Shown here: one piece after another, positions 1 through 11,345 of the stretch
Layout of the letters: each line of letters begins with the position of its first letter
Numbering within the stretch: position 1 is the first letter of the stretch
DNA from: Blakeslea trispora
Lineage: Eukaryota > Mucoromycota > Mucoromycetes > Mucorales > Choanephoraceae
Direction: 5' to 3'
Length of the DNA: 57,766 nt
Assembly: GCA_025331445.1 (NCBI GenBank)
Contig: JAIWNE010000158.1
Span: 1 to 57,766, forward strand
The notes under the pieces: model-generated
The model's input: the letters and a program-made list of their open reading frames with translations, nothing else
Database searches by the model: none
Told to the model about the DNA's origin: nothing
Program-made: the position numbers and the translations under genes

Positions 1-130
1 TTAAGATTAGAATCAGACGAAATCATAAATATCGAAAAACTGTAGAATATCTTACGTTGAATGATCTAACTAAATTTGCTTCGCTGTTCAATGTTAAAAA
101 GTCAATGTCTGCTGGTTGATTTGGATGTAG

Positions 131-471
131 TTATTTCTCAACTGTTGTCAAAAGGTTCTTAAAAGTCATGGCAAAATATTTCAACAGTTGCATACAGATG
201 TGTTCATTAACACCATTTGCTACAAAGTCGTTTACTATGCGAGCACCCTCTTCAGGCAATTCATGAGTGTAGTTTGGGTGTAAAACAAAATTGATCGAAT
301 TGGCTCGAGGAAGGTGTTCAGGTAAAGGTGGCGGTGCTTCATGTGGCTCACCTTCATAAGATGGAGGTCTCTGAGGAGAGAGAGGCTCTGGTGAGACAGG
401 TCTGGGCTCAGGCGACACATACTGTACAAAAGTAACTGGTTCTGATGGGTGATCGTCATCTTGATTCAGTT
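131..471 (-). CDS. 3' exon of a host-like gene, proline-rich, function unknown
   Basis: An open frame runs on the minus strand from a plausible 3' splice site (CTTAG just above position 471) to a TAA at 131. It encodes about 110 residues. The first half is acidic then Pro/Glu-rich with SPEP repeats; the second half looks folded and ends in LLTTVEK. In-frame sequence continues above the apparent GTG at 418, so that is not the true start. An upstream exon could lie near 530-545, where a GTAAGAGC donor follows an ATG, but the phases I tried gave stop codons. The long-TIR element begins about 100 bp upstream and may have cut the gene. I do not recognise the family. Confidence 0.4.
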
Positions 472-566
472 CTAAGACTATTAATAATCAAGTAAACAAA
501 TTAGTTAACTGTTTCAAGAAAAAGCTCTTACAAGTACCATGGTAAAAGTTGTCCAGGATCTCTTGA

Positions 567-2317
567 CCCTTGTCAACAGCGGAGTTTAAAGTCCGAATCA
601 GGAAGGTTTTGGTTGAAACTCCGATTGTCACGTGACCTAGTATATTTTTAGGTTTGCATCTATTGAACTGACTGATTTTAAATTTTTGAAATTGTTAATT
701 GTCTAAAATGCAGAGCGTTAGGCTTAGATGCAACAGGTTGTGTGTTTAATGCAGTTTGAGCGCATTTTGTTATTTTTTATTTAATTTTTTTTGTAATTAT
801 TAATCTTTTGGTTGTCCTTTTACTTATGTACAAATTTTGGGAAGATTTAAAAAGTACTTGAAGCCTTACTTGCATTCATTGATTTAAGATTCTTTAAAAA
901 ATGTCTTTTCTAATTTATCACGAAAAGAAATAGCACTTTTTTAAAATCACTACTTATATACAAAATTTTCGTTTTAAAATATGAATGTAGTCAGTTTGTT
1001 AAACTCTCTGTGTGTTGTATACAGCCTACATTCTACCCTATCTGAGTTTTAATACAGACCTAAACGTGCTCACGGCTCTACAGTTATAACTGGCTATAGC
1101 TTAATTGACATCTAAACTCAGTCTAAAATAAAAGATCGGATCACACTTCATTTGTATCAAGTACACTTGGATTGAAGCACAAATAGTGAATAATGGTTTA
1201 TACATAAGAGGTACTCACTCTTTATCCATTACACCAGAAATAAGCTATTATCCATGTCACTCAGTTAAATTAAGGATTGTTACTCAGTCATCGTAAAAGT
1301 ATAAATACTAGGCACATATTTGAAATAAACGCGGATCAAATTCATATCTATCTTTTTTTGGCCGTTCTGGTTCTAATCGACTTTACTCGTCTTTAAACTT
1401 TTATTGTATTTTGTGCCTGTTATATTCTACGAATATAACACTGTGAAAAAGTGACAATTATTAGAGTAGCAAATAGAAGGTTTTATTAAAAACCACTGTA
1501 TGATTTCGAACGATTGAGAAGTTTTGAAATCGCATAAATTAAGATATAAACTTTTAACAACATTTGCTTCCAAAAAAATACTTGCAAATCCAGGATAGCT
1601 TGTTTTTACAAAATATCATCATTGTATAATTTAAAATCGATCTTTAGAATCATATTAATTAAAACAAGCTCTGATTCGGTTTTTCATGAACATTTTTTGC
1701 TTAAAAAATACAACGCATAACGTTTTGGCTACTCTTCACTAATGCGACTACTATAATTATTACATTTTACATGTTTTAGTATATATTCTACTTCCTCTGG
1801 TTTAATAAGATATCCAGTTTTGGGACGATTCTCTTCTTCTTATGACAGATATTTTTAATGTTCCTAAGTGCGCAATTAGTGCAATTGAGGGTATAAGGTA
1901 ATAGATTATCACGTTTTACTAATAAAATGTCGTGTACTATACTTATTTTAAATCGTTTAAATGCTCAATGTCACTTCTCTTTGCTTTGAAACGCAACAGC
2001 AAATGGCAGAGAGACAAACAGATATGTAAAAAATGATCCAAAAGGCATTCCAATGGGTAAGTCAATGAATATGTTTATTTATTTGAAAACAACTCTTACA
2101 AATTTTGCAAAAACAAAATGCGCTCAAGCTGCATTAAACACGCAACCTGTTGCATCTAAGCCTAACGCTCTGCATTTTAGACAATTAACAATTTCAAAAA
2201 TTTAAAATCAGTCAGTTCAATAGATGCAAACCTAAAAATTTACTGGGTCACGAGACCGTCGGAGTTTGAACCTTAAACCTTCCTAATTTAGTCTTTACAC
2301 TCCGCTGTTGAGAAAGG
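567..2317. mobile_element. Long-TIR DNA element T1, copy 1 (non-autonomous)
   Basis: The two ends are inverted repeats of roughly 200 bp. The left tip reads CCCTTGTCAACAGCGGAG from 567; the right end, read on the minus strand from 2317, gives CCTTTCTCAACAGCGGAG. Similarity continues inward past a shared block that includes AACAGGTTG...GCAGTTTGAGCGCATTTTGTT at 730-770 and its complement at about 2115. No coding frame is seen inside. The same family recurs at 8921-13300 and 21496-22840, with lone ends at 18480 and 19433. Copy 1 is longer than copy 3 mainly because a solo LTR sits at 1013-1440. I could not fix the target duplication or the superfamily. Confidence 0.8.
1013..1440. mobile_element. 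Solo LTR (428 bp) inside T1 copy 1
   Basis: The segment starts TGTTGTATAC and ends GAATATAACA, so it has TG...CA ends and an 8-bp imperfect terminal inverted repeat (TGTTGTAT/ATATAACA). It is bounded by an exact 5-bp target duplication, CTGTG at 1008-1012 and again at 1441-1445. The T1 copy at 21496-22840 has the uninterrupted site (CTCTCTGTGAAAAAGTG near 21930), which confirms the insertion. A TATA-like GTATAAATA near 1300 and AATAAA near 1325 fit LTR promoter and poly(A) signals. The length and termini resemble Copia-type LTRs, but the family is not proven because no internal region is present. Confidence 0.85.
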
Positions 2318-2626
2318 TCCAGAAATTCACGAATTTAACTGGTTTCTGGCGCTCAGCAAATAAGAATCAACTCAACATTCAAAGCTGCAACAGAATACAA
2401 TGCCAGTGTTGAAATATCAGATACATTGAAGGACTACTTCAAGCATCAACAGGCATCTGACAATCACGCAAATGATCTTTGCCAAATCAATTACAGTGCT
2501 TACAAGGTTGGCCAGTGTATTCAAAATCACCTAAACCTTTAAACGCTGAAGAAACTGAAATTGTTGAAAAAGAAGTTTGGGCTAAAATTTTAAGTGTTTG
2601 TTTAATTCTGGAATTGCGTGTATAAA
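2318..2626 (+). pseudogene. Fragment of an unknown coding sequence, frameshifted
   Basis: Between T1 and the Helitron lies protein-like sequence in two overlapping frames. One frame reads through SVEISDTLKDYFKHQQASDN and ends near 2540. The adjacent frame then reads WPVYSKSPKPLNAEETEIV and EKEVWAKILS and stops at about 2625. Two good halves in different frames suggest one exon with a single frameshift. No start, splice sites or known domain can be assigned. It could be part of the same kind of Mucorales hypothetical gene as the relic at 20000-20740, but no shared motif shows this. Confidence 0.35.
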
Positions 2627-2826
2627 AAACGTTACCAACTTAATCAAATTATTAAGTTGTGAACCTTTTTTTAAAAATTTATTGCGTCACTTTTTGAGTG
2701 GATAATTGTCTATTATAATATAAAAATAACAGATTTTACAAATCGTAAAAAACAGTCACATGAGAAATAAGATAAATGTACTGGAATTTAGAGCCTGACA
2801 AGGAAATACAAATTATGAGCTTTAAA

Positions 2827-3045
2827 CCAGCTGGGAGGGGGTATGGGGGAGGGTTGTCCCTCCCCCAAGCGCGAAGCCAGCAATAGCCAGGAACGGTAGA
2901 TTATGCCTAAGCCAGCGTGGGAGGGGGTTCAAGGGGGAGGGTCGTCCCTCCCCCATGCGCACAGCCAGCACTGATTAGGATCAGTAGACTAAGCCTTAGC
3001 TAGCTGGGAGAGGGTTCAAGGGGGAGGGTTGTCCCTCCCCCTCAC
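2827..3045 (+). repeat. Three tandem ~87-bp units, each with a perfect GC hairpin
   Basis: Three units follow each other. Each carries a perfect 9-bp stem GGGGGAGGG/CCCTCCCCC with a four-base loop (TTGT, TCGT, TTGT) at 2845-2866, 2933-2954 and 3020-3041. The spacing is 88 and 87 bp. In front of each hairpin stands GGGAGGGGG or a variant, so the + strand of unit 1 also has four G-runs suited to a quadruplex (2833-2853). The block lies just upstream of the Helitron gene and is far more GC-rich than its surroundings. A related piece lacking the hairpin's second arm occurs at 19917-19960. Confidence 0.85.
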
Positions 3046-3157
3046 GTGAAGCCAGTAATGACTACTGAAAATTTATACAATAAATACTAAGTTACAAAAT
3101 AGATTCTGAACCTTTTTCCCCTTTAATTTTAATTTTCGAAAAAAAAAACCATCGACC

Positions 3158-6100
3158 ATGCCCAATAACGTTCAAATTTGCGCTTCTTGCAATCAGCCAG
3201 GCCACAGCCGCAGAACATACAGAGGGTGCCCTCTTAACCCTGCCAATCTTCAAAACGAGCCAACCGCAGCTCCTGAGAGCTCCGAAGCAGTAGAGACTGT
3301 AAGTGCTGAAAATACAAAACTTATAAGTAAATTTTTTAAATATGCTATATTTAATAGAATGACTTTATGGACGTTGATGAAGCTTCTGAATTACTCAATT
3401 CTGAAAACCAACAAAATGCAAGCATGCAATGTTCAGCACGTCATCAGTTTGGACATTTGCGTATAACCAACCGTCTTTGTCCTTTGTATACTCCTCCCAG
3501 TATTACCAGAAGCCCTCAAAATAGCGCCAAAGCAGCTATGCAAACCGATGACCTCCCCGAAAGACATAGCTTTGGTGGTATGTCACACAGATGCTTTTTC
3601 TGTCAGGCTTTTATGTGGCCTGAAGAGCGTGCTGAAGGTGGCGTTTCAACTGCCAGATATCAGCTTTGCTGCGGGTTGGGCAGACACGTTTTGAGCCCCT
3701 TAACACCTACTCCTCAATTAATAGCTGATTTGTTGAAGGGCAATGACAATCGTAGCAAGGAGTTCAAGTCAAACATACGTGGATACAACAACGCTCTTGG
3801 ATTCACATCCTTAAGAGTAAACCTGGACAGTAGCGTTCAAAACTCACGAGGAGGAGCATACGCCTTCAGAATTCATGGAAGTCTCTACCACCGAATTGGA
3901 TCTCTCCTTCCATCTGAGAATGCAGCACCTGCTTTTGCTCAAATCTATGTGTACGATGCAAGCAACGAAATCAACAATAGACATTCAGTTGCCAATCATC
4001 TTGAGATTCAAACCTTGGGATTGCTTCAAAACTTGATGCATGAAGTCAATCCTATAGTCAGGGATTTCAAGACAATGGCTCAGTTTGTTAGTGAGAACCC
4101 AGACCAGATTTCAGACATTTTGATGGTCTTTAGAGCAGAGGGTGCACCTGACCCCAGAAGATACAACGCACCTACCACTTCCACTGAGGTTGGTATCTTG
4201 CTCTTAGGTAGCGGTAGAAGAGAGGAGGATGAGCAGTCAAAGTACCGCGACATCATCATTCGACCTCAAAATGGAGGTCTACAGAGGATTAATGAGTTGA
4301 ATCAGATGTATGACCTATTGTCATATGTCTTAATCTTCCCAGAGGGACAGTGTGGTTGTAACAAGGACTATGTGTCTTTGAGCGGAGTGAAAGTAACTGC
4401 TATGCAGTATTATAGCTTTCGTTTAATGTACAGGGGATCAGAACACTGTTTGCATTTGTATGGAAAACTTTTCCATCAGTTCATTGTTGACATGTAAGCA
4501 AAAATTGAGCAATTTTGCTTAAACTTCATACGAAACAATCAATCCAGCCTTCGTTTTGAGTTGTACCGTGGGCTCCAAGATGCAGTTGCTCATGATGACA
4601 CAGATGCCAATTCGCTAGGATTGAAAGTAGTTCTTCCAAGCACTTTCATCGGAGGGCCAAGTCATATGGCTCAACTCTACCAAGATGGAGTGAGTATCGT
4701 AAGAAGGCTTGGCAAGCCTGATTATTTCATCACATTCACTTGCAATCCTACTTGGCCTGAGATCAAGAATGAACTTTTATTTGGACAAACTGCTTCTGAT
4801 CAACCAGACCTTTGTTCTAAAGTTTTTAGATTGAAGCTCAAAGAGCTAATGAAAGACCTCACCAAGAATGATATTCTGGGCAAAGTGATCGGTCATGTTA
4901 GCGTGATTGAGTTTCAAAAACGTGGGCTGCCTCATGCTCATATTTTGATTATTGTGAGACCTGAAGACAAGTTGAGAAGTGTAGATGATTATGACAAGGT
5001 GGTATCTGCTGAAATACCAGATCAAGTCAAGTTCCCTTTGGCTTATGAAACGGTTACAAAAAATATGATGCACGGTCTATGTGGCTTGCTTGATCCCAGA
5101 GCTGTGTGCATGAAAGAGGGAAAATGTTCAAAGGGATTCCCTAAGAAATTCGTGGATAGAACTGTTGCTGCTGAGTCTGGATATCCAGTGTATAGAAGAA
5201 GAAGGGATGGCAGAGGTGTTGCTAGAAGGAATGGAGTTATACTGGATAATTCTTGGGTGGTCCCACACAACATCTATTTGTGTACCAAGTATGATGCGCA
5301 CATCAATGTAGAAATTTGCAGTACTGTCTCGGCTGTCAAATACATTTACAAATATGTGTACAAAGGTCATGATAGAGCAAATGTTGTCATAAGCAACAAT
5401 AACAATCAACAACAAAACAGTAGCAGCAGTAGCAATCAAGGCGTAATCGTTCATGACGAGATAAACCATTTTGTGGATGCGCGCTACGTATCAGCCCCAG
5501 AGGCTGCATGGAGAATATTTGGTTTTTCGCTTCATAAGGAATATCCTTTCCACCAGCGCCTAAGTATACATCTTCCTGGACAACAAGCTGTGTTTTTCGA
5601 AGAAGGTAGCAACCTGAGAGAGGTCTTGGCTTCAGATGCAGCAACTAAGCATATGACTCTCACAGCTTGGTTTGAATGCAATCGAGTAGACCCTGATGCA
5701 CGCCAATTTTTGTATACCGAGTTTCCTGAACACTATACATGGCAAAAGAGTGATTGCAAGTGGGAAAAAAGACAAAGAGGCTTACACGAAACCATTGGTA
5801 GAATATACTCAGTATCGCCAAGAGAACCTGAGAAATTTTATCTTCGTTTGCTGCTTAGCCATGTTCGTGGAGCTAAAAGCTTTGAAGAAATGAGAACTGT
5901 GGATGGAGTGTTGTATGAGACTTTTCAAGCAACAGCTAGGGCCAGAGGTCTTTTAGCAGATGATGAACAATGGGACCTATGCTTGCTAGAGGGTAACACC
6001 TTTAAGTCTGCAGTGATGCTTAGGAAGCTGTTTGCGGTTATTCTGTTGTTTTGTGAGCCCTCAGACCCATTAAGACTTTGGAATACACACAGAGACAACC

Positions 6101-7866
6101 TTTCTGATGACTATTTGCAAGCTCAAAGATCTCGATTGACAGAAGAAGTACCTCAGCTGACTGACCAAATGAGGAATGTTGCATACGGTAATTCTCTTTT
6201 GGATATTGACGATATCTTGAGTGCTCAAAACATTCGCATCGCTGATTTTGATGGATTCGTGTTGCCTGCTGTTGATACTAGAGACAACCATTCAAGCGAG
6301 TATCGAGGCATGCCCAGAAATGAGAGAGAGCAACGTGAGCTATGTGAAGAAGCAGCAATGTCTATGTTTGATCCTGTAGATTTGCCTTTCAACGAAAACC
6401 AGCGAACAATATTCAATATTGTTATGGAAGCTTTCAATGCAGGTCAAATAGTTGGTGGTGTCCGCGCTCATCTGGACAATAATCTTTTCTTCCTTGACGG
6501 TCCAGGCGGCACAGGAAAGACATACATCTTCAATGCTATACTTCAGGCTGTTAGATGAACAAGAAATATTGCTCTCTCAGTCGCAGTTAGCGGAACAGCC
6601 GCTCTTCTTTTAAAGGGTGGTTCTACAGCGCACTCAAGATTCAAAATACCCATTAGTTGTAGTGCAACTTCGGTGTGTAACATGAGACCTAATTCCATAG
6701 CTGCTAACTTGGTAACACTTTCAGCTGTAATTGTATGGGACGAAGCTTCGATGATTAGCCGAGATGTTCTGGAAACAGTATATAGATCATTTAGAGATAT
6801 AATGAAAAAGAAAGACCAAAGACTATCTCAGGTACCCTTTGGTGGTAAACTCATTGTGTTTGGCGGAGACTTTCGTCAAGTTTTGCCCATCGTGCCCAAG
6901 GGAAGCAAAGACGAGATTATTGAAGCAAGTGTTTTGACCTCGCCTCTCTGGACTCGAGTAAAGGTGCTTCGATTAACCACGAATATGAGAGTACAGCAGG
7001 CTCTATCTTTGAATGACTCCAACTCGGCTCAGATTTTGCAAGAATTCGCCACATTCTTACTCTCTATTGGTAATGGCTCTGACCCTACTCTTCCACTAAC
7101 ACTTGACACCATTCGCATCCCAGATCATATGCTTTTACCAGGCAATAGCATCTCTGATCTTTGTAAGCATGTGTATAACGACTTTGAGCAAGCAGTAGAT
7201 GTCGAACCCGAAAACTTAGTTTCGAGGGCTATCTTAACGCCAACCAACACCAACGTTGCTGAGGTTAACAATTTGTTGTTGAGAAAGTTTCCCGGTGAAT
7301 GTAAAGAGTACCTCAGTGCTGATACTGCTTTGAGTGAAGATGATGCGTTGATACTGCCACCAGAACTTCTTAATTCCTTAGACTGCGGCAGCATTCCTCC
7401 TCACAAGTTGCTAATTAAAGTTGGTTCTCCTGTGATGATGCTAAGAAACTTGGATCCATCGTAAGGCATCTGCAATGGAACAAGGATGATTTGTCGCGCA
7501 TTTATGCCAAACTCTATTCACGCTGAGGTTGCAACAGGTCCTCATAGAGGAAAACTTTTCTTGATACCTCGAATTACAATTTATACGACCGTTGAACAAG
7601 TTGGTGTTGAGTTTAAGCGATGCCAATTTCCTATTCGTCCAGCCTTTGCTATGACAATAAACAAGTCGCAAGGCCAAACCTTAGATTCAGTTGGTCTGTA
7701 TCTACCTGCACCTGTATTCTCGCACGGACAACTCTACGTTGCTCTCTCTCGAGTAAAAAGACCAGAAGATATCAAAATTTTAATTACCGCTCCTTCATCA
7801 ACTCTACCAAACTTAGAGGGAAAATACACATCAAATATTGTTTATGCTGAAATATTTCGCAATTAA
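3158..7866 (+). pseudogene. Helitron RepHel: zinc knuckle, HUH Rep and Pif1-type helicase, three in-frame stops
   Basis: Exon 1 (3158-3298) opens with ATG and a CxxC...GH...CP zinc-knuckle-like motif. A 59-bp GT-AG intron (3299-3357) joins it in phase to NDFMDVDEAS, and a second C...GH...CP motif follows. The Rep domain has the HUH metal motif PHAH (4930-4941) and the tyrosine motif YIYKYVYK (5341-5364). The helicase has Walker A GPGGTGKT (6499-6522), Walker B WDEA (6736-6747) and GGDFRQ (6862-6879). Everything from 3358 to 7866 is one frame, broken only by TAA at 4495, TGA at 6556 and TAA at 7462. The third stop replaces the Q expected in LDPSQG (CAA to TAA). There are no frameshifts, so inactivation looks young. 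Confidence 0.93.
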
Positions 7867-8105
7867 GACTTATTACCTCTCCCTATGCCTGATTTATAAC
7901 CTTTAACCTTTATTTCCAACACAGTACTCCAATCCTTTCTATACTAACGCTTAATCTTATTTATGTTTCATCTATGCCTTTTCTATGTCCTATTTATGCC
8001 CCGTTTATGCCCCACTTATGCTTTAATCAATCTAATAAATCTCTCTATGCCCTATGCTTCATATTAAAAATCTCAACTGTTTAACTGAGTCAAATTTATT
8101 TATTC

Positions 8106-8168
8106 ATTACCCGTGAGGGCCCCCGGAGGGCGACGCCGTAGTTGAGCGTAGCGAGACTGCACGGCTAG
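8106..8168 (+). other. Helitron 3' terminus with hairpin and CTAG end
   Basis: A short GC-rich island in AT-rich DNA contains GGGCCCCCGGAGGGC, then a stem GCCGT(AGT) pairing with (ACT)GCACGGC, and ends CTAG followed by T. In Helitrons this hairpin acts as the rolling-circle termination signal and CTRR is the cut end. Confidence 0.75.
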
Positions 8169-8920
8169 TTTATAATTAAAATCTATAATTGAGATGACTT
8201 GTTTGGGTGCTAAAAAAGCACATTGATTACATCACTCATGCCATATTACACATTCAATACAATATAAAAAGTCTTTTTATATAAAATTCAATAATTTATG
8301 ATTAAAAATGACTATCTTATTTTACGTTTATTATTCAACTGAACTAATTTTCCCAAAGCAGTGTTTCCACTTGCTTATCATGAACAAAACAATTAATATA
8401 AGGGAATGTCCAGTTACAAAAAAGAATACAGCTTCATGCAAGCCTATTTGAGATTTGAAATTATGAAATGCAATATGCTCTACTTAAATCATGCTAATTA
8501 TTGCTGACTTTTTTTCCATTTATATAAAGTATAAATCTGACAAACAAATGGATACTTAGGTTTCGGTTTTCAATGTTGGTAACAAGCTCCGGCTTATCAA
8601 AATATATGTAAATACCTTCAACTTATTGTGGACTTTAAAACAAACAAAATGATGAAGGTTCTTCGTTCAGCTGTCTGAAATAAGCAATTATTTTTGATCC
8701 AAAATACAACATAGAAACTTTAAAATGTTAAATATATCCCTAAAATTAATTGAAATTAATTCAATTGTGGCAGGTGGTCATTCGGCATGTACTTATACTT
8801 TTCTGCAATCTTAGCATGACAATCAAGAATCTAAAAATCTATTTATACATATGTTTTCCAATTTCTGTTCTAGCCTTATAAGAAATGATCAATTAATAGT
8901 TGTTGTTTTAAAACCATGAA
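8169..8920. other. AT-rich spacer, no gene seen
   Basis: Between the Helitron end and T1 copy 2 I find no extended open frame, no repeat shared with the rest of the window and no splice-like pattern worth calling. Confidence 0.5.
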
Positions 8921-10170
8921 CCTGTATTGAAAGCGGAATTAAAAATCCAAAATAGGAAAGTTTTGGTTGGAACTTTAAACGTCTCGTGACCTAAAATGAA
9001 TTTAGATTGCAACCAACAAACCAGCAACTTTTGAATATTGGAAAATCCTGATAGTCTAGAATGCACAGCGTTAGGCTTAAATGATGCAGCTTAAGTTTAT
9101 TTTAGTTTGTTGGTGTCACTATACATTCTTGGGTATTATTAATTTTTGATTGTCCTTTTACTTATACACAAATATTGGGACAATTTCAAAAGTACCGGGA
9201 GCGTTACTTTTATTAACTTGTCTAAGATTCCTTAGATATGGTTCTTTAAGTTCATTACGAAAAGAAAAAGCAAATCTTTAGATTACCACTTTACTTAAAT
9301 TTTTTTGTTTTAGAAGGTGAATCTAGTTAGCTTATTGAACCGGTTGTTAGAAGGTGGAAGCTATTGGGGTAACGACTAGAAGGCTTGAATAAAAAACCAT
9401 TGTCCGACTTCAAAAGATTTAAAAGTCTTGATATTGCATGAACTAAGATTTAAACTTTTAATAACATTCGCTTCCAAAAAAATTACTTGAATATTCAGGG
9501 TATCTTGTTTTTACAAAATATCATCATTGTATAATTTGAAGTCAATTTTTAGAATCATATTGACCAAAACAAGCTCTGATTTGGTTTCCCATTAGAATTT
9601 TTTGTTTAAAAAATACAACGCATAAAGTTTTGGCTACTCTTCAATAATAAGGTTACTATATTTATTACATTTTACAAGTTTTGGTATATATTCTACTTTC
9701 TCTGCTTTAACAAATTATACAATTTCAAGACGAATAATTTTTTCGCAAAACAAAAATCTTTAATGTTTCTAGATGCGTAATCAATGCAATTAAAGGTATC
9801 AAGTAAGAGATTAACACACATTATTGATAGAATGTCGGGCACTTTTGCTATGATGAATTTGTTTCAAAAATTAATGTCACATCTCTGCTTTGAAATGCAA
9901 TAGCCAAAATAATAACATACACTGACGTCCAAAAGTGATCAAATGTTTTCACTTTTTACGGTTTTTCGGAGTTTTCGGGGGTTAAAGCTCGATCTCATGA
10001 GATGACGTCAGCCAATAAAATGTAAAGAAAACTTCTTTCTTTCTAACGCAATTTGAATCACCGTATTTGGTTTTGTGTAACAAAAGTTACAGTGCTTCAA
10101 AGTCAGACAAAACATTTGAACACTTTCGAACAGGTATAAAAAAATGAAAAGGATCTTTACTAACTCCACT

Positions 10171-11202
10171 TTAGTACTTTGTCCAATAGCCTTTTGCCTT
10201 TATACACTGTTCTATACGATTGGGCATACTATTTATGACATTTTGACAGTCTTGGATGGTAATTTTCTTATACCAAACCTCTTGCACCCTCTCATAAAGC
10301 TCATTCATGCCACTTAGAGGAGTTGGATGCTCATTAGGACGGCGCTTCAACAGGGACCACATATTTTCAAATGGATTTAGGTCCGGTGATTGAGGAGGCC
10401 ACTCCATGACTTGATAATCCTGGTTTCCGAGGTGTTTTATCACGCTTTTGGCCTTATGCTTAGGATCGTTATCCTGCTGGAACCAGACCTGAGAACGGTT
10501 TAAGCCCAGTTCTTCGCACATGAACTCGATGGATTGTTCCAGTTCGTCTTCCAAAATGGACTGATAAAGGGTCTCGTTCATGTTTCCATCGATCTTGCAC
10601 ATCCAGCCTACTCCTGCTGCAGTGACAGCACTCCAAAGCATGATACTACCACCTCCGTGCTTTACTGTCGGCTTAACATGCCTAGGTTGAATGGCCTCGT
10701 TGTCGCAAATCCAGGCCCATGTGCGACCGTCGGAGTTAAACCGGTTGATTTTTGTTTCATCTGTAAATATAACACGTGCCCAGTCAGCTTCAGTCCAATC
10801 GCGATGAGCACGACACCATGCAAGACGCTTCTTCGCATTGACTTTCGTGATTAATGGTCGGCTTTTCTTTTCTAAAGCAGCAAGACCAAGCGAATTTAAA
10901 GCCCGACCAACAGTTTGACGGCTCACACTGACACTGTGATCACGTCTGAGTGCTCTACAGATGTCTACAACGGATTTTTCTCCACCCCTGGTCATTTGAT
11001 GAACACAATAGTGCTTGTCAGTAGGTGTCAGCTTTTTGGGACGACCTGCTTTTTGAATTTTTTTGCCCGGATTAACTGTTTTTGAGATTGTATGAATTGT
11101 ACCCAGACTCAATTTACACTCCGAAGCCACTTGACGGAATGATTTCCCGTTTTGGAGCAAGGCAATGACGTCGTTGCGTTGTTTACTTGAAATAGAGCGC
11201 AT
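10171..11202 (-). CDS. Tc1/mariner transposase, DD34E, intact
   Basis: The protein has 343 residues if translation starts at MRSISSKQRN. An in-frame ATG 29 codons upstream (11289) adds a hydrophobic leader not expected in this family, so I prefer 11202. The N-terminal half has paired helix-turn-helix DNA-binding regions (for example NGKSFRQVASECKLS) joined by a GRPKK hook. The catalytic triad is visible: D in IFTDETK, D in QQDNDPKH and E in NPFENMW, with 34 residues between the last two, giving DD34E. No stop or frameshift is seen, so the enzyme may still be functional. It would cut and paste element A at TA sites. The nested element sits in its upstream (promoter) side and may have separated it from its own TIR. 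Confidence 0.93.
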   Translation of the reverse strand: MRSISSKQRNDVIALLQNGKSFRQVASECKLSLGTIHTISKTVNPGKKIQKAGRPKKLTPTDKHYCVHQMTRGGEKSVVDICRALRRDHSVSVSRQTVGRALNSLGLAALEKKSRPLITKVNAKKRLAWCRAHRDWTEADWARVIFTDETKINRFNSDGRTWAWICDNEAIQPRHVKPTVKHGGGSIMLWSAVTAAGVGWMCKIDGNMNETLYQSILEDELEQSIEFMCEELGLNRSQVWFQQDNDPKHKAKSVIKHLGNQDYQVMEWPPQSPDLNPFENMWSLLKRRPNEHPTPLSGMNELYERVQEVWYKKITIQDCQNVINSMPNRIEQCIKAKGYWTKY

Positions 11203-11345
11203 CTTGATGTGGTTGACCAAAAAATAATAAAATAAACTTACTTTAATATGAAAATGTGTGTATGAGATGTGGAATACTGAAAAGCACAAAAAACGGGATA
11301 TTTATAAGTCAAACTGCGGTTGTGGCCAAATGGTGGTTTTTTTTA

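Larger units (their letters stand above)
2827..8168 (+). mobile_element. Helitron (rolling-circle transposon)
   Basis: The element combines a zinc-knuckle/Rep/helicase gene (3158-7866) with a typical 3' end. That end has an imperfect hairpin GCCGTAGT...ACTGCACGGC and finishes in CTAG (8165-8168) followed by T, which matches the Helitron CTRR|T rule. The 5' end should begin with TC after an A. I cannot fix it, and it lies somewhere between 2626 and 2827; I give the first tandem unit as a conservative start. Helitrons move by single-strand nicking and rolling-circle replication and make no target duplication. The gene carries three in-frame stops, so this copy is probably non-autonomous today. 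Confidence 0.88.

Noticed and set aside
2827..3045. CRISPR-like array
   Set aside because: Only three long units with internal hairpins and no uniform short spacers, in a eukaryotic Helitron context.
10171..11289. Transposase start at the first ATG (11289)
   Set aside because: The extra 29 residues are hydrophobic and precede the standard helix-turn-helix start; the ATG at 11202 fits the family length.
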